From: Promerops cafer
Lineage: Eukaryota > Chordata > Aves > Passeriformes > Nectariniidae
Assembly: GCA_013398275.1 (NCBI GenBank)
Contig: VZSE01014423.1
Coordinates: 1-64,000 of the forward strand
Direction: 5' to 3'
DNA length: 64,000 bases
A model generated the notes under the pieces. It was not told the DNA's origin and made no database searches. It saw only the letters and a program-made list of their open reading frames with translations. Shown here in pieces: positions 28,601 to 41,063 of the stretch; position 1 is the first letter of the stretch; every line of letters starts with the position of its first letter. The position numbers and the translations under genes are program-made.

Positions 28601-31000
28601 AAAAAGACTGGTGCAGCCTTCTTAAATCAATGCTGAAATGTAAACAGATTAATAATAGCATGGCTAATGAAGCATAGCATCCACTGACAAATAGTGAGGT
28701 CCTTGTTCCTTCTGCCTCTGGCCTGTTCAATTCCAGGTGTAAAGCATTTGCTGCCAACACCTTCAGAAGCTGGTAAGACTTAGGGAACAAGCCATGTTCT
28801 CCCTCACAGATCCCTAATTCCAGCATGTCTTTGTCCATTTTCTCTAATCCTTTGCTAGCTGGTTAGGCAGTGTCCCCTCTGGCCTCTGAGAGAAGCTTTT
28901 GCCAGAGATAAGCCTGCTCCTTAACAAAATCCCTAAGGCTACTGGATCTTATGGAGCCTCTTCTGCCTTTCTGATTCTGTTTGATATAAAGTCTCCATTA
29001 CAGGGAATATTAGACAAATCTATTTAACTGTAAATGTGCATTGAAAAGCAAAGAAAAACTTCCTTCTATAAATAAACATTTGTACAACCCAGATTTGAAG
29101 AGGATCTTCTGTGGAAGATGTGTCACTTTGCAAATTTAAAATTAATGGGGGCAGTATAGTTACATTTAAATGAAAGCCTGTTTGCTGGTTATGATGATGA
29201 ACTAATTAGCTAAAGCAGACTCTTCATTTTTAGGTTCTCTGAGTCCCAAGCACCAAGAATAAGATAGAAATAACCATATTCTAAGAAAGATAAGGTTGCA
29301 ATACAGGAAAGAGAAGATGCTTCATCAACTGGTAATGTGAGGCTCAAGTAGCCATTGGATTCAGGTGTCTAAGGAAAGAAGTAAAAATATTATGGAACTG
29401 TACAGTGAAATAACAGCATGAAAAAAATCAAAGAAAAAGAATGAAAGTGAAAGAGAAGTGAGTATAAAAATAGGATAAAAGAAAAAAAAATTCAAATACA
29501 GTCAAATTAAACAAAGGCAGACTGTGAGAAACCTACTGTAAAAAAAGGCAAGAAAGCCCTGGGTATTCTCTTTCTATGCATGAATCTAAAGAAACCTTCA
29601 AATGCTACCTAGGTCTAGGTTGTGAATTTTTCATCATTTTCCATCTAATAGAGTCTAGAAAATAGCAATAGCTGGGTATTATAGTACTATTTACCTGAGA
29701 AAACATGAGAATTAATAAGACTCATTATTTTATGGTCAGCTACACACCAAATAACAATCTCTCCTTTTTCCATTAGAGGTTTTGCAAATAGGTGGCTACC
29801 TCACACAACCCCATTTCTGGCTGAGGCTGAAGAGATTTTTGGAGATGGAAAACAGTCAGTGGAATTGCTGATTGTAATTCTTTAAAGTAACTTCTTAACA
29901 TTGTATGGCAGATCTGTCAAGTTTTTACTCTGTGATATGTGGGGAGTCCTGGTGTATTGCACTTTCTACAAAAAACAATTCAGGGAATTCTTGTTCAATA
30001 AACTGCATTTGCAAGATAGTTTATCCACAAAAAAAAAAAATAAAAATTAATCATGATTCCAATTAGTTCTTTTGGACTAGCCTGAAGAAATACAAGATGC
30101 ACATCAAAGGGGAAGGTCATAGGGTATGTCTGATTCCACAGGCTGGGTGGTCACCGTGTCACTGTATTTGGCCAGTGGCATTGAATGCCCCAGTGCTAAT
30201 ACAGAGGAAATGTGCAGAAAGATCAACAAATCAGAGAAATGAGATCCAACAAAAATAATTTCCTTTCAAATTTCATTAGACTTTGTAACACTGGAGACAT
30301 TGCAAATATCTCAAAGATGAAAAGTTTGCCTCAAAAACAGATATAATTTTGTTCACAGGTAAGTGAATAGACTTTTTCCAGATACACTGGCCCATCTCCT
30401 ACTTCTTTTGCAAGGCTGGAATCAAGTATTACTTTACTTGTTACAAGGAAAAACTGCAGCAAAACCTCCAACCCTTAGCAGAACTTAAGTTTTGCTTTGG
30501 AAAAATCAAGTACATCTGATTCAAGGTAATTTTAAATTACTGTTTTCTCTTTTTTAAATTTCTGGAGTGCCTTTTACAGAGGGCTTCTACAGCTGAATCA
30601 AAAAGTTATTTGATCACAGTGATCCATAATCTTACTGGGGAAACTGGTCAACTTTCGTACTTTTCCCCCATCATTGGTTGTTAAGGCTTCTCTTCTGTGT
30701 AGGTAATTACCTTTCACTGCACTGAAGCAGGGCAAACTTTCAGGAACCTGAAAAACAGTAGTATTCTGGAATTCAGTGTTTTTTGTCTACTTAAACCCAG
30801 TGCTGTTGCAAAGTAAAACCTTGTGGTACAGGACTCACCAAGAGTCTGGTCTTTTTCGTTCCCGTCACTTTTATTTCTCCCAGTATAGCAAAAAGGAGTT
30901 TGTGTCCAGCTGATGTATTCACTTAATATCGAATGTCTCGCAGATTGAGTATCACAACTCAAATACAAAACGAGCAAGCCTGGCATGCTGAGTTTTCAAA
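16668..31000. other. Intergenic, no gene recognised; possible regulatory elements
   Basis: About 14 kb with only short ORFs (95 codons or fewer) and no splice-bounded coding block that I recognise. It is AT-rich with scattered homopolymers. Complex, TAAT-rich segments that resemble conserved non-coding elements lie around 18,200-18,420, 23,760-23,810 and 24,640-25,000. A short inverted repeat (CCCAACC ... GGTTGGG) sits near 17,507-17,538. The stretch at about 27,400-28,900 is mildly pyrimidine-biased and could be a very old, unrecognisable repeat, but I cannot assign it. Confidence 0.5.
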
Positions 31001-32480
31001 TCTGCCAGGGCCCGAGCCTTAGAGCAGTGCTGTTCGGAGCAGAAGGGCCAGTCGCTGCTCCAGAGGCCGGAGCCGGTGTTCCTCCCGCTCCCGGCCGCTC
31101 CTGCCTCGGCCCGGGGCGAGCGGCGCTTCCCGTGCCCGCTGCGTAAGCGCAGTGCCCGGGCCCCGCTGTGCTCCAGGCACGAACACGCTGGGATGGGCGC
31201 TCCTTGTCTCACCGCACTTACAGCTCCGCTCGTTTCCAGAGGAGCTGTGAGTTCCCCGCGCATAGCCACAGCCAGACCCCGCCCGCCGCGACCGACCGCG
31301 GCCACCCCGGCGGACACCGCGCCTCCGGCCGGGCGGGCGGGAGNNNNNNNNNNNNNNNNNNNNNNNNNNNNNNNNNNNNNNNNNNNNNNNNNNNNNNNNN
31401 NNNNNNNNNNNNNNNNNNNNNNNNNNNNNNNNNNNNNNNNNNNNNNNNNNNNNNNNNNNNNNNNNNNNNNNNNNNNNNNNNNNNNNNNNNNNNNNNNNNN
31501 NNNNNNNNNNNNNNNNNNNNNNNNNNNNNNNNNNNNNNNNNNNNNNNNNNNNNNNNNNNNNNNNNNNNNNNNNNNNNNNNNNNNNNNNNNNNNNNNNNNN
31601 NNNNNNNNNNNNNNNNNNNNNNNNNNNNNNNNNNNNNNNNNNNNNNNNNNNNNNNNNNNNNNNNNNNNNNNNNNNNNNNNNNNNNNNNNNNNNNNNNNNN
31701 NNNNNNNNNNNNNNNNNNNNNNNNNNNNNNNNNNNGAGCCGCCGTGTGCCGGCAGGGCAAGCGGCGCCCTGACCGCTGCGGTGGCGTTTCGCCCGGTGGC
31801 GGCTGCCGCGCTGCCTCCGCTAGAGGAGCGGGCGGCCGGGGACCCTGCCCGGCGGCCTCGCCACCTCCGGCCCCAGCGTGCCTGTGGCCTCAGCCTGCCT
31901 GCGGCCCGGCCGCCCCCCGTGCCTCTGCCGTGCCGGGCTCCTTGCGTGCCTGCCGCAGGCGGAGCTGCTTTCCTCCGTTTTCCCCTGGTTTCCTCCCGGC
32001 CCCCGTGCCCTCCTCTCGCTTGAGAGTAGGTGTCGGGCAGATGCTCCCGGGACAGCCCAGCCTGGGGGTTTCACACGGCAGCGGGTGAAAACAGCGCCGT
32101 CACCGGGAGCCGCGGCCCTGCGGCTGCGAGGGGGGGGCAGCCCCGTCCCGCCGGGTCCGGCGGCCTCTGCCCCGCTCCTTCCCGGGAGGACACCGGGGGT
32201 GCCGGGCCGGGGCCGCTCCCGCGGCCTCAGTGCGTCCTCCCTCCCTCTCGCGGGCCGCCCGGGGTGTGGGCTGGGGAGAGCTGAGGCCTGGCGGGAGACG
32301 CTGGCAGTGAGGCATTCTCCGTCTGGGGAGTGAGTGTCCCCTCCTTCACCTTACCGAGCATCCAGGCTCGGCCACCCCGGTACCGGCCCCGAGTTCCTTT
32401 CAGTGTCCATGCGAACTTAACCTGCGTGGTTTTAGGGTTGAGAGGTTCAGAACGCTGTTCTTTGAGTACACGGTGCTTTG
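31000..32480 (+). promoter_or_regulatory. NEK7: CpG island, probable NEK7 promoter and first exon
   Basis: GC content and CpG density rise abruptly near 31,010 and fall near 32,470, in strong contrast to the AT-rich flanks. GC-box-like GGGCGGG repeats lie at 31,331-31,342, directly against the N gap. A CTGCG/CGCAG dyad is at 31,139-31,152. G-rich runs are at about 32,128-32,138 and 32,184-32,212. There is no obvious TATA box, as is usual for CpG-island promoters. It is the only island upstream of the first NEK7 coding exon on that strand, so assigning it to NEK7 is reasonable. The transcription start and the exon 1 donor cannot be fixed from sequence, and part may lie in the gap. ORFs across the island and the N block, including the minus-strand one at 30,952-31,317, look like composition effects of GC-rich DNA. 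Confidence 0.8.
31344..31735. other. Assembly gap (392 N) inside the CpG island
   Basis: The block of N is flanked by very GC-rich sequence. The last resolved bases on the left are a (GGGC)-type run, which is typical of short-read dropout in G-rich promoter DNA. Part of the NEK7 promoter or non-coding exon 1 may be missing here. Confidence 0.98.
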
Positions 32481-33356
32481 ATTTGCTCTGCATTTTTTCG
32501 AGGGGCATCACTACTGGAATGGTAAAACTACTTAAGATAATCACCCTACTAATGATAAAATATCATGAGTGGATGTGTGTTCATTAATCACACAAATATT
32601 TAATTCTTGATACTAGCTAAAAACTTTCTAAATGATTTTTTCCCTTCTTGCACCAACTGAATGGTAACTTTTGTCATCTTTTGAAGTGATGGAAGTGTTT
32701 TCTCAGGTTGTAGTAGTGGCACCACTTCTCAGGAAAGGTTGCATGTGCGCAGTAATTTTGTGGAATGTACTGGATATATTACCTATATAAAGTTGTATTA
32801 CAAGCCTGAGATGCAGAAATTGCATGAGATACATACACACTTTGGATTATTAGATTGGATGGTTAGATTGACAGACTGGCTAAATCAGGAAGAATGAAAT
32901 TTAAAAGTTTTTTTTTCCAGGCTGTTTAGGAAGGAGCTCAAGTGTTGCAGTGCTGTAGAAACGTCTGTATTTAAACTACAGACTTGCACTGTCTTGAGGG
33001 AGATGAAATGCAGTGGAAAACAGTCATTAGTTTGTGGCCTATGGAAAACTTAGGCAGAGGAAGGAAAACTGTGTTGTGTTGTGGAAAGAGGGAAACTTAG
33101 AAGCAAGTCTGGCAGCTTTAAAGTAAGAACTGAAAGCCATGTTTGTTATTTTAAAATTTTTTGGTACTAGAAGAAAGAACAGTATTAAGAGCACTTGTTC
33201 TTTACTTTCAAAACATGAAGATACTATATTTAGAAATACCAGATATTTGGGTAGATGGCTTGTCAAAGCACACTTAGAGATTGTTCACTGTAAGGATGGA
33301 GGAACTGCCTTTCTCCTAGATATCTTTTATTCAACGTACCAGTTACTCATTGCAGT

Positions 33357-33374
33357 AAAAAAAAAAAAAAAAAA
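33357..33374. repeat. Poly(A) run, 18 bases
   Basis: Uninterrupted A homopolymer. It could be the tail of an old retrocopy, but the sequence to its left does not resemble any element I know, so it is listed as a simple repeat. Confidence 0.9.
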
Positions 33375-36300
33375 TTGAGAACAAATAAAGGAATTTTATT
33401 CAACCAAAAATCTTTTTTTGGTGGACTTATCACAGCATCTTCCAGGGTCTACATGAATTAGATAGGTAGATTCCCATCCTCACCATGGAAGCTTGTTTCA
33501 AAAGAAGAAAAAAATCTAAAATTTTAGAGTTCACCGGAAGACCTGTGAGCAAATGAGAAAGATGAAAAATGGAGTTGCAGGAAGTCAATTGCTCATTTTG
33601 CTGTGACCTGTGGTATCTTCTGGATTGTAAGACAGAGCCATATAAGCCCCTCTATCAGCTCAGTTGCACAAAACATAGTCCTGTGTATTTGTGTGCAGAG
33701 ACAATGTGCTGAGGCAGTTTGTTCATAAATACACCCCCCATGTTTAATAAACTTAGTGCAGTACTCTCTGCATTTATACTGATGCTAAATTCAGCTTGTC
33801 ACTATCAGTGCCTTGCTGCCTTCTGAAGTTTGATATTGTTCCAAACATCTGTGGTGGATGCTTGGTTGAGTTCACCTTACATTGGAAAGTCCCCTAGGAA
33901 AAGTCCAACTGCACTAACTTCTTGTCTACCTCCAAGAGAATTTTTTGGTGATTTGGTGTTTATCCAAAAATCCCTCCTGATACCCAGAGAGTAGGATTTG
34001 GGAGAAGATGGGATTATCCTGTGAAGGTTAATAGTATGGATAGTTTTAGGAGTTAACTGACTAATTCCCAGAGAATTTCGGTTTATCTGCGTTCCATGTG
34101 CTTTGCAACAGAGATGAAAATAACTGACCAAAATACCAAAGTGGTGATAAGGGCAGCCTTTAGAACACTAATTTGCTGTATTTATCACCATTTGACTTCT
34201 CTGGCCACATGGGAAGGAACCGAGCCCTAGACTGAAGTACATAATCTCACTCTGTGTTTCTGTAATAAGTATTAAAGTGATTCTTCCTGTCAGGTTAGTT
34301 TAAAAAGCTGCAGAGAAGCAATGCTGTTAAAATGAGTTGCTTCTTTGGTGAAGAGACTCCTGTGCATTTGTCTCAGTCATGTAAGACATATCTGGGATTC
34401 AGTTGTGATTTTTGTAGCTAGAAGATGCACAGTATTTCAAGTGCCATTGTAACCTGTTGGGCATATAGCACTTATTTATGCAAGGGAGTCTGTTATAAAA
34501 TTTTAAACAACACATAAAAAAGAGGAATTTGTAAGAAAATACTGTGAACAGTCATGTTAAAACCTGGTTGCACGTAGTTAATCTTGTGATATTAGTGACT
34601 TTTGTTTTGGATTATAGGTGACAAAGTAAATAGACTGTTTGCATCAGGTGGCATTTGGGAGTCTGCATTCAAGCCTCTTCAAGCTGCTTGGAATGATTTA
34701 TAACAAAGTTATTGCTGTCTTATTTAATAGCTGTATTTGTGTTGTTCCAGATGAATTACTTTACAATGTCATAAAAGTTCGTGTAGAGCTTGTAGATTAG
34801 ATTGTTGCTGAAGCCTTTAGGAGATATTTGAATTAGATGCTGTGAAGTGCTGATGACCCAGTCTTTCTCAGTTCATTTCAATTTTCTGTAGTTAGAGTTT
34901 ACAAACTTACTGGTTCTTTGATAGCTGGAAGGCACAAATATCACAGGTGAACTAGAAGTTACTTCTAAAAATAAGTAAAAACTTGTGGTGGGATAACACA
35001 TATCCTTCTGCCCTGTAGAGGCCCTTCTTCTGTACCCTTTTGTCCTCATCTGAGAGCAAATCCAAAAAAGGAGTTCTCTTTGCAGCAGTGAACTTCCAGT
35101 CCTTGCCCTGACTGAAATTCAGAACTGTGTGTTGGGTATGTGGGCTGTGTGTGAGCTTTGCAGAGACCAGCAGGACTTGAGGAGCAGCCTGCAGACAGAG
35201 TGCTGAAATGTACTGCTGGTCACTGAGGGTGCTCCACAACCACACGTGCATCTTGCATCTTTTAGACAGTGGTGGTAAAACATAGAAACAGCTGCAGACT
35301 TGAGTGTTGGCTTGCCTCTGAAGTGAGTGTGCTGGCTGCTGCCTGCCTTGCTTCTGGACCCAGGGATCCTGGATTACTTGCTACTTTCAGGAGTAAAGGA
35401 TAATGCTGCTCAGAGGTTCACAGAGCGTGTTAAACATGGCTGGTGTTTATTTTCTGATTCTTTATAGTGCTTTATTCATTTTATCATCTTTGGGGTAGCA
35501 GATTTTAAACTATATATTACAGATAAATTTTTTCAGCTTGAGAATGTGTATCTAACACCCGTCCCCCACGTGCTGGTTCTGCTGTCTGCTTGCAGAGCAG
35601 AAGCCCAGCTGTGTCAGGGGGTTGGATCAGCTTGGCAACAGGGCCAGAGAGTTCAAGCTTGCAATGTGGGATCGTGTGGCAGAGAAAGTGAGAGAAAAAA
35701 AGATCTTTGGTGTTACTGAGCCGTTAGATTGACTTGTGTAATTTCATGTTAGAGATGTAATTTGGCAGTAGATTCAGCTGATCCAAGTTAGCTGGGGCTA
35801 GAGCAGTCTTATGTCTTCCCCTCTGTCTTTTGCCATCACAGTTCTGTCCTTGTCTCTGCAATGGTATGATTCTGGGAACTGTATTGGGAAAAAGTGACTT
35901 TGTCAAGGTTAGTTTTCAGCTAAAACTTTGCTTACCAGGAGTCTGGGTAGCCACAGCAGCCCCACTGGAGGGAAGAGGGTTTGGGAGTCATGGCTGAAGG
36001 CAGGGGAAGCAGCAGCATCACATCATCCCTTCACACTGTCTTAGACCTGCTTGCCTACAGACCCAGGAGCACAGCCTGGTGTGCTGTGGGCTGAGGCTTT
36101 GCTTTCTTGATGGTATCGTGGTTAAATACCTTTGTTGCCTGCAATACTTTTCACTGTGACATTATTATGATCTACCTATGCCCTTTATAACTGGCTATTG
36201 AGTATGAAGATATGGGTTATCAAATTTCTTTCAGGTGAATAGAAACTAAATGAAAAATGTAGAAGCTTGCTGCTCAAGCAGTTTCACTTCCTGTTCCTTT

Positions 36301-37993
36301 TTCAGTTCGTAAGAAATAACAAACAAACAGTTCAAAAAAGGGCAAGTCAGTGCATGTATAACCCTTTGGGAGCACCTTGCAAGATAAGCAATCTACTTGA
36401 GTGACATAATTGAAATGGAGAGGGAGAAGTAAACAAACTAACTTTTTAAATTGTGCAAATGAAAAGGAATGGAAGCAGACTTGTGAAGCAGGAGAGATTC
36501 GACTTTCATCTTCTAGTCAGACAGCACTGACAGAGCAAACTCTTAGTAGCTGGGGAATGGCAGTGAGTGGCATGTGTGTTTTCAGGATTGGAGTGAAAAT
36601 AAGCCTGGTAAGTTGGGCCAAATAGATGAGAAAATTGCATATGAACTCTGAGTGTGTTCCCTTTCTTCTAGAGAGGTTATTTGTGTATGGCTGCTCCTAC
36701 TCTTGCTAAAACCAGCTTTTACCCCAGATTAACTGTCTGTGTGTTTTTTGACTGCTTTGACTGTACTGCCCATGAGTAGGGAATTTGGACATAAATTTGC
36801 TGAAAAATGCAGTATTTCCAATTAGGTAATTAATATCTACCTGTAGATTAACAACTGCTGGGAATTTGTATTGTTCAGATTCAGGGCTGTCCCTACAGAG
36901 GGGAGGAGTGTCTTGGCATCCTGTGGGGAGTATTGATCTGGCTTTTAGAAACTGCTTCTAAAATTAAAACTAATCCTTGAATATAGATATATATGGATCT
37001 ATACTGAATCACTTTCAGTACTTTCAAGTTGCATATACAGCTTCTCTGTGATATTGATGCTTCTGCAAAGAATTTGACAAATGAGTATGTGTTTTCCACA
37101 CTTTAGAAGACATTTTGGGTTTTTTGGACTATGTGAAGCAAATATTTGCTATTAGCTGATAGTGGTAAAAATGAAATATTCTGTGTACATACACACTTAG
37201 GTATAGATACATAATCTGTGTACAGGCATGTGCACATATATATCTTAATATGCATATATATAATGTTTATATGTATGTACACTAATAGGGATATGTGACA
37301 TTTTATTATGATAATGGTTAGCTTGGTCTTCCAGTACTGAGTCTGCTTTGTCCCTTGTCAGTTAGTCTTGGCAGACTAACATAGAGTGTCAGCTTAAATG
37401 CATTTTGCATTATTAATGCATGCATATAAAAATATATATAAATATAAACATTATAAACTGCAGCCTGCCCCTGGGTTGCCAGCACTGAGTGGGTCCTGAA
37501 GAGTGTTGATCAGTGTTGATGACCTGACAAAGTGTGGGCTGAGTTTGACCACCAAGCCAGTTCCCTCCAGTGGCCAAGTTTTTGCCTTAAAGAGGTAAAG
37601 AATGACTTAAGACAGTCTGCCTTATAAACCAGTTCTGTGGCTGTTTTTTAGCCTGATCACATCAAGCTGAAGGGCCAAGCTGTTGGTGGTGGGTCTGAAG
37701 TTTGTCTTTTCCCACAAGGTCTGTGTCTTTGGAGCTGGGAGGTTCCGTGGTGTGACTCCAGGTGACGGAGAGCAGTGCTGGAATCAGGCTGGCACGCTTG
37801 GGCTCCCTGGCACACGCTGCTGGGATGAGCCCTGTGCGGTGGGCTGCGGACTTCTGTGCCAGCTATTCAGGAAGGCACTTGGAAATCGAAACCCTTGTTT
37901 CCACAGCACTTGGCTTTTTTTAGGTTCAACCAGGGTGACTGTTTGAATGTTCTAGCTACGTTTAAACTGTGCTTTTGTGTAGCTGAGACTCAA

Positions 37994-38052
37994 CATGTGA
38001 TATAAGCACATGGGAATATTTCCCATGTGATATAAGCACATGGGAATATTTC
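37994..38052. repeat. Tandem duplication of a 30-base unit (two copies)
   Basis: Two head-to-tail copies of a 30-base unit, the first starting at 37,994 and the second at 38,024, identical until the last base. Each unit contains CATGTG and CACATG arms around ATATAAG, so each can form a small hairpin. Across the junction the arms extend to CCCATGTG/CACATGGG. Perfect identity suggests a recent event, either replication slippage or a duplication promoted by the dyad. Confidence 0.95.
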
Positions 38053-38999
38053 TTTAGCCTGTGTTCTTACATGGAAACATAGTATTGATATGTGTTGTTG
38101 GGTTTTCCTCCTCACCCCTCAGCTGATCCTTGTCTTTAAATTTAGTAAAGATAGATGAGAAGTCTGTTGATCTAAAATTTTTTGTTTTAAATCCATGTTA
38201 GATACCGAAGAATCTAACTTTACACAAAATTTACAAGAAAATTATTTACAAAAATAGTTGTTTCTGAAGAGCCTTGTCTCTAACTTAACTAAAATAATGG
38301 TTATAGTAAAAACGGAAAATATCTGCCTTAATTGATGGTGTAATCCAAAGTAAACATAGTACATTCCATCCTTTGAGAACAGCCAAATTGACTGTGTCCC
38401 TGATCAGCACATCCTGAAGCAGTGTAACTCCATGTTTCTCTGTGTTAGCAATTATGTGGAGTAGTTACAGCTATATTTTGCAGAGAAAAAAAGAAGACTG
38501 GCTTCTCAGATTCGCAGCAGAACTGTAAGGTTCTGAACATTCTTTTAAGTATATGCTCTTTTCCTAAAGTATAGCTGTTTCTGCTTTGACATTGATTACT
38601 GTATGTTCTCACTTAAGATGCAAAATTGACAAACAAGTGCATAGCAAGTAGCTAATGGAAACCATGTATATTGAGACTATTAATGATGTTTTCTACAGGA
38701 AAACGTATTTTTTTGTTGTTGTAGAACTGCCATCTGTTAAAGCAATAACATTTTTGCCTAAATACTGTGTGAATTCAGTGTGAATGCTTTATGGACTTGG
38801 AGCTATGAAACTAGTTCTTAAAAAGCATGTTTCATGTGATTAGGCAGTGCGTTTAATCTTTTTCTTCTGAAATAGTCCGATCATGTTTTTGAAGACATAG
38901 TATCTAGACTTAAGTCACAAGGATTTCAAGTTTTTTTTAGGTATCTTCTTTTTTATTTTTTTTATTTTATTTTAAAATACATTTGAATGAAATGAAAGC

Positions 39000-39300
39000 G
39001 ATGAGCTCTGGCTCCTGTTCAGGAGTGGCTCCCCTCTCTGATTCTCTCTCTCTCACTGGCAGCCGTGGGCAGTCCTGCCTCTCCCCTGGCAGGCTGCTGG
39101 AAACCACCTGGGAAGCCGAGTGCTGCCTGTGGGACGTGAGCTTGGCGCGTAGGAGCGCGCTCTTGCCCCTTAAAGCAGCTCCTGGCCGCTCTGTACCTGT
39201 GTAATCATCACATGTGTGGGCACACAGCCGAGAGCTCCGGCGGGCGGCCACTGAGGAAGCGGCTGAGGACAGCGAGGACTTCCTCCTGTTTGTGGAGGAA
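39000..39300. other. GC-richer patch in NEK7 intron 1
   Basis: About 300 bases with raised GC and several CpG, standing out from AT-rich intron. Open frames run through it on both strands (38,983-39,204 plus; 38,967-39,251 minus), as expected of stop-poor GC-rich DNA. It includes CTGGC/GCTGG-rich blocks and a short CGGCGGGCGGCC-like run near 39,238-39,249. It could be a minor alternative promoter, an enhancer or a non-coding exon. Nothing in the sequence decides between these. Confidence 0.35.
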
Positions 39301-41063
39301 GGAAAAGGTGTTACTCCGTTTCAGGCACTTGGAGTTTGATGGTCTGACTTACTGGTGAAGGCTCCTTTTCTGCCTTGTGGAGTAAGAAGAGGTGCTGTGC
39401 CCTTGTGATTTCAAATGAAAAACTGGTCCTGTTGTCTGTATCCCCAGGAACTTCATTCTGCATCTCATATGTAGGTGCCACCTACTGTTTTGATCAACTG
39501 AAAAAGTCAAAGATTTAAAATATTAATAATTAACCAGAAGTATTAACTATAATTGTAAAGTGTTAGCAGCCATAAGCAGAGTATAAGATTAAGTGTATAT
39601 GCCTGTGTTTCTGTGATCCATATTCTGTGCAGGTTGTCTGAAACCAAATGATCTTTGTCATCAAAATGGTGAACATCATGTTTGCAAGATAAATTATTCA
39701 GAAAGTTCCGTTTTTTTTGCAAGGTATATGATGAAGGCAAGGAGTCCTTTCCCCCCTGTGTGATCAATTTGAGAGTATTGAAAAACGTGTTGCGGATGGA
39801 GGTTTTGGGGGGTGCTGTTGTTGTTGACTTGCCTCACCTCACCTGTTGGTTCTTTTCTGTGAACCTTTATCAGGGTGATGGATTTGTAGAAAGCAGTCAG
39901 TGTGTTACTTGTTTAAAGAGGTGACAGACGTTACAAATAGATGTGTTTGGTATTTGCATTTCAATTTTAAACAAGCATGGACTCCGGGGTATTTTTAGTG
40001 TCTTGTCACTGTAAATTAGATCTTGAAAACCATCCTTAGAACAAACATAATTATTGCCTCAATTGAAATTTAAAGATGAACAATATTACAGCACTATGTT
40101 TTGACTTCTGGAGTTAAGGCGAAAAGTATGCCTGACAGTGAAAACAATACAATTCTTCCTTATGTTATGTTTTATAGTACAAAAGATTTACTTTGCATCC
40201 CTGGCATTCTTGTGCATCTTTGTGATTTTGTATGATCAAAATGCCACAGTTCTCTGAAATGTGAATCTATCATGTGGTCTTCAAAGACGAAAAATTTAAA
40301 AAATTGAAGTAACTTTCATATACGAACATAAAATACTTACCTTGGCCATTCTGCAAAAGGAACAACAAATTCACAAGTTAATAACTCTTCCATGCTTTAT
40401 ATGGTAGAATGTTTTACCTCCTTGGTTTGCTTGCTTTTATTATAAAAACAAGCCACAGAGGGCAGAGTGACTGGCAGTGGTAGTAAGATGACTTCCCATT
40501 TCTAAACTTTCCTGAAATTGAACAAGAAAAGAGAGGGACAAATTTCTGAATACTTTCAGTGAGTGCCTCTGACCATTCAGACAAGATGAATGGGTTATAT
40601 ATTTTGAATCAATGTGCATCATCTAAACATTTCGGCTTGGGTTTCATTAATCTTGGGTATATATTTGCAATAGAGGGTAAAGTTTTTTTTATTTACTTCT
40701 TTTCACTTGGCAATTTGAAGCAAATATTTGACCTGTAGGAATTACCTATTGGTGCATTACCTGGTCAAAATCTTGAATATTGAAACATATTAGGAAAATA
40801 CTGTGAAACCTTCAGTAGAAATATTGATGCTGAAGACAGTTAAATTCGTATAAAGACTCTTCGAAATAGCACTTCAGAAAAAAATTACTGCCTTCTTAGG
40901 AGTGATAGAAAGAACTCTACCACAAGAAATTAGCAGAAGATTCCTTAAGTTTGCTGTCCATTCCTCCCCTGGGATTTGTTGCAACTGCATCAACCCCTGT
41001 GAATCTACCCGAAGAATTTAGATGAAGTTTTGTGACAACGGTTTAATTTTCAGTGCTCTTGTG

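Noticed and set aside
1..31000. LHX9 or other neighbouring gene exons expected from vertebrate gene order
   Set aside because: No LIM-domain or homeodomain coding sequence was recognised in any frame. The neighbour probably lies outside the window.
30952..31317. 121-codon minus ORF suggesting a divergent gene at the CpG island
   Set aside because: Composition is Ala/Gly/Arg-rich as expected of any frame in CpG DNA. There is no domain or downstream exon. Divergent non-coding transcription is possible but not shown.
31076..32088. Long + strand open frames (about 300 codons) across the CpG island
   Set aside because: Most of the length is the N block, which contributes no stops. The rest is GC-rich promoter DNA with no recognisable protein motif.
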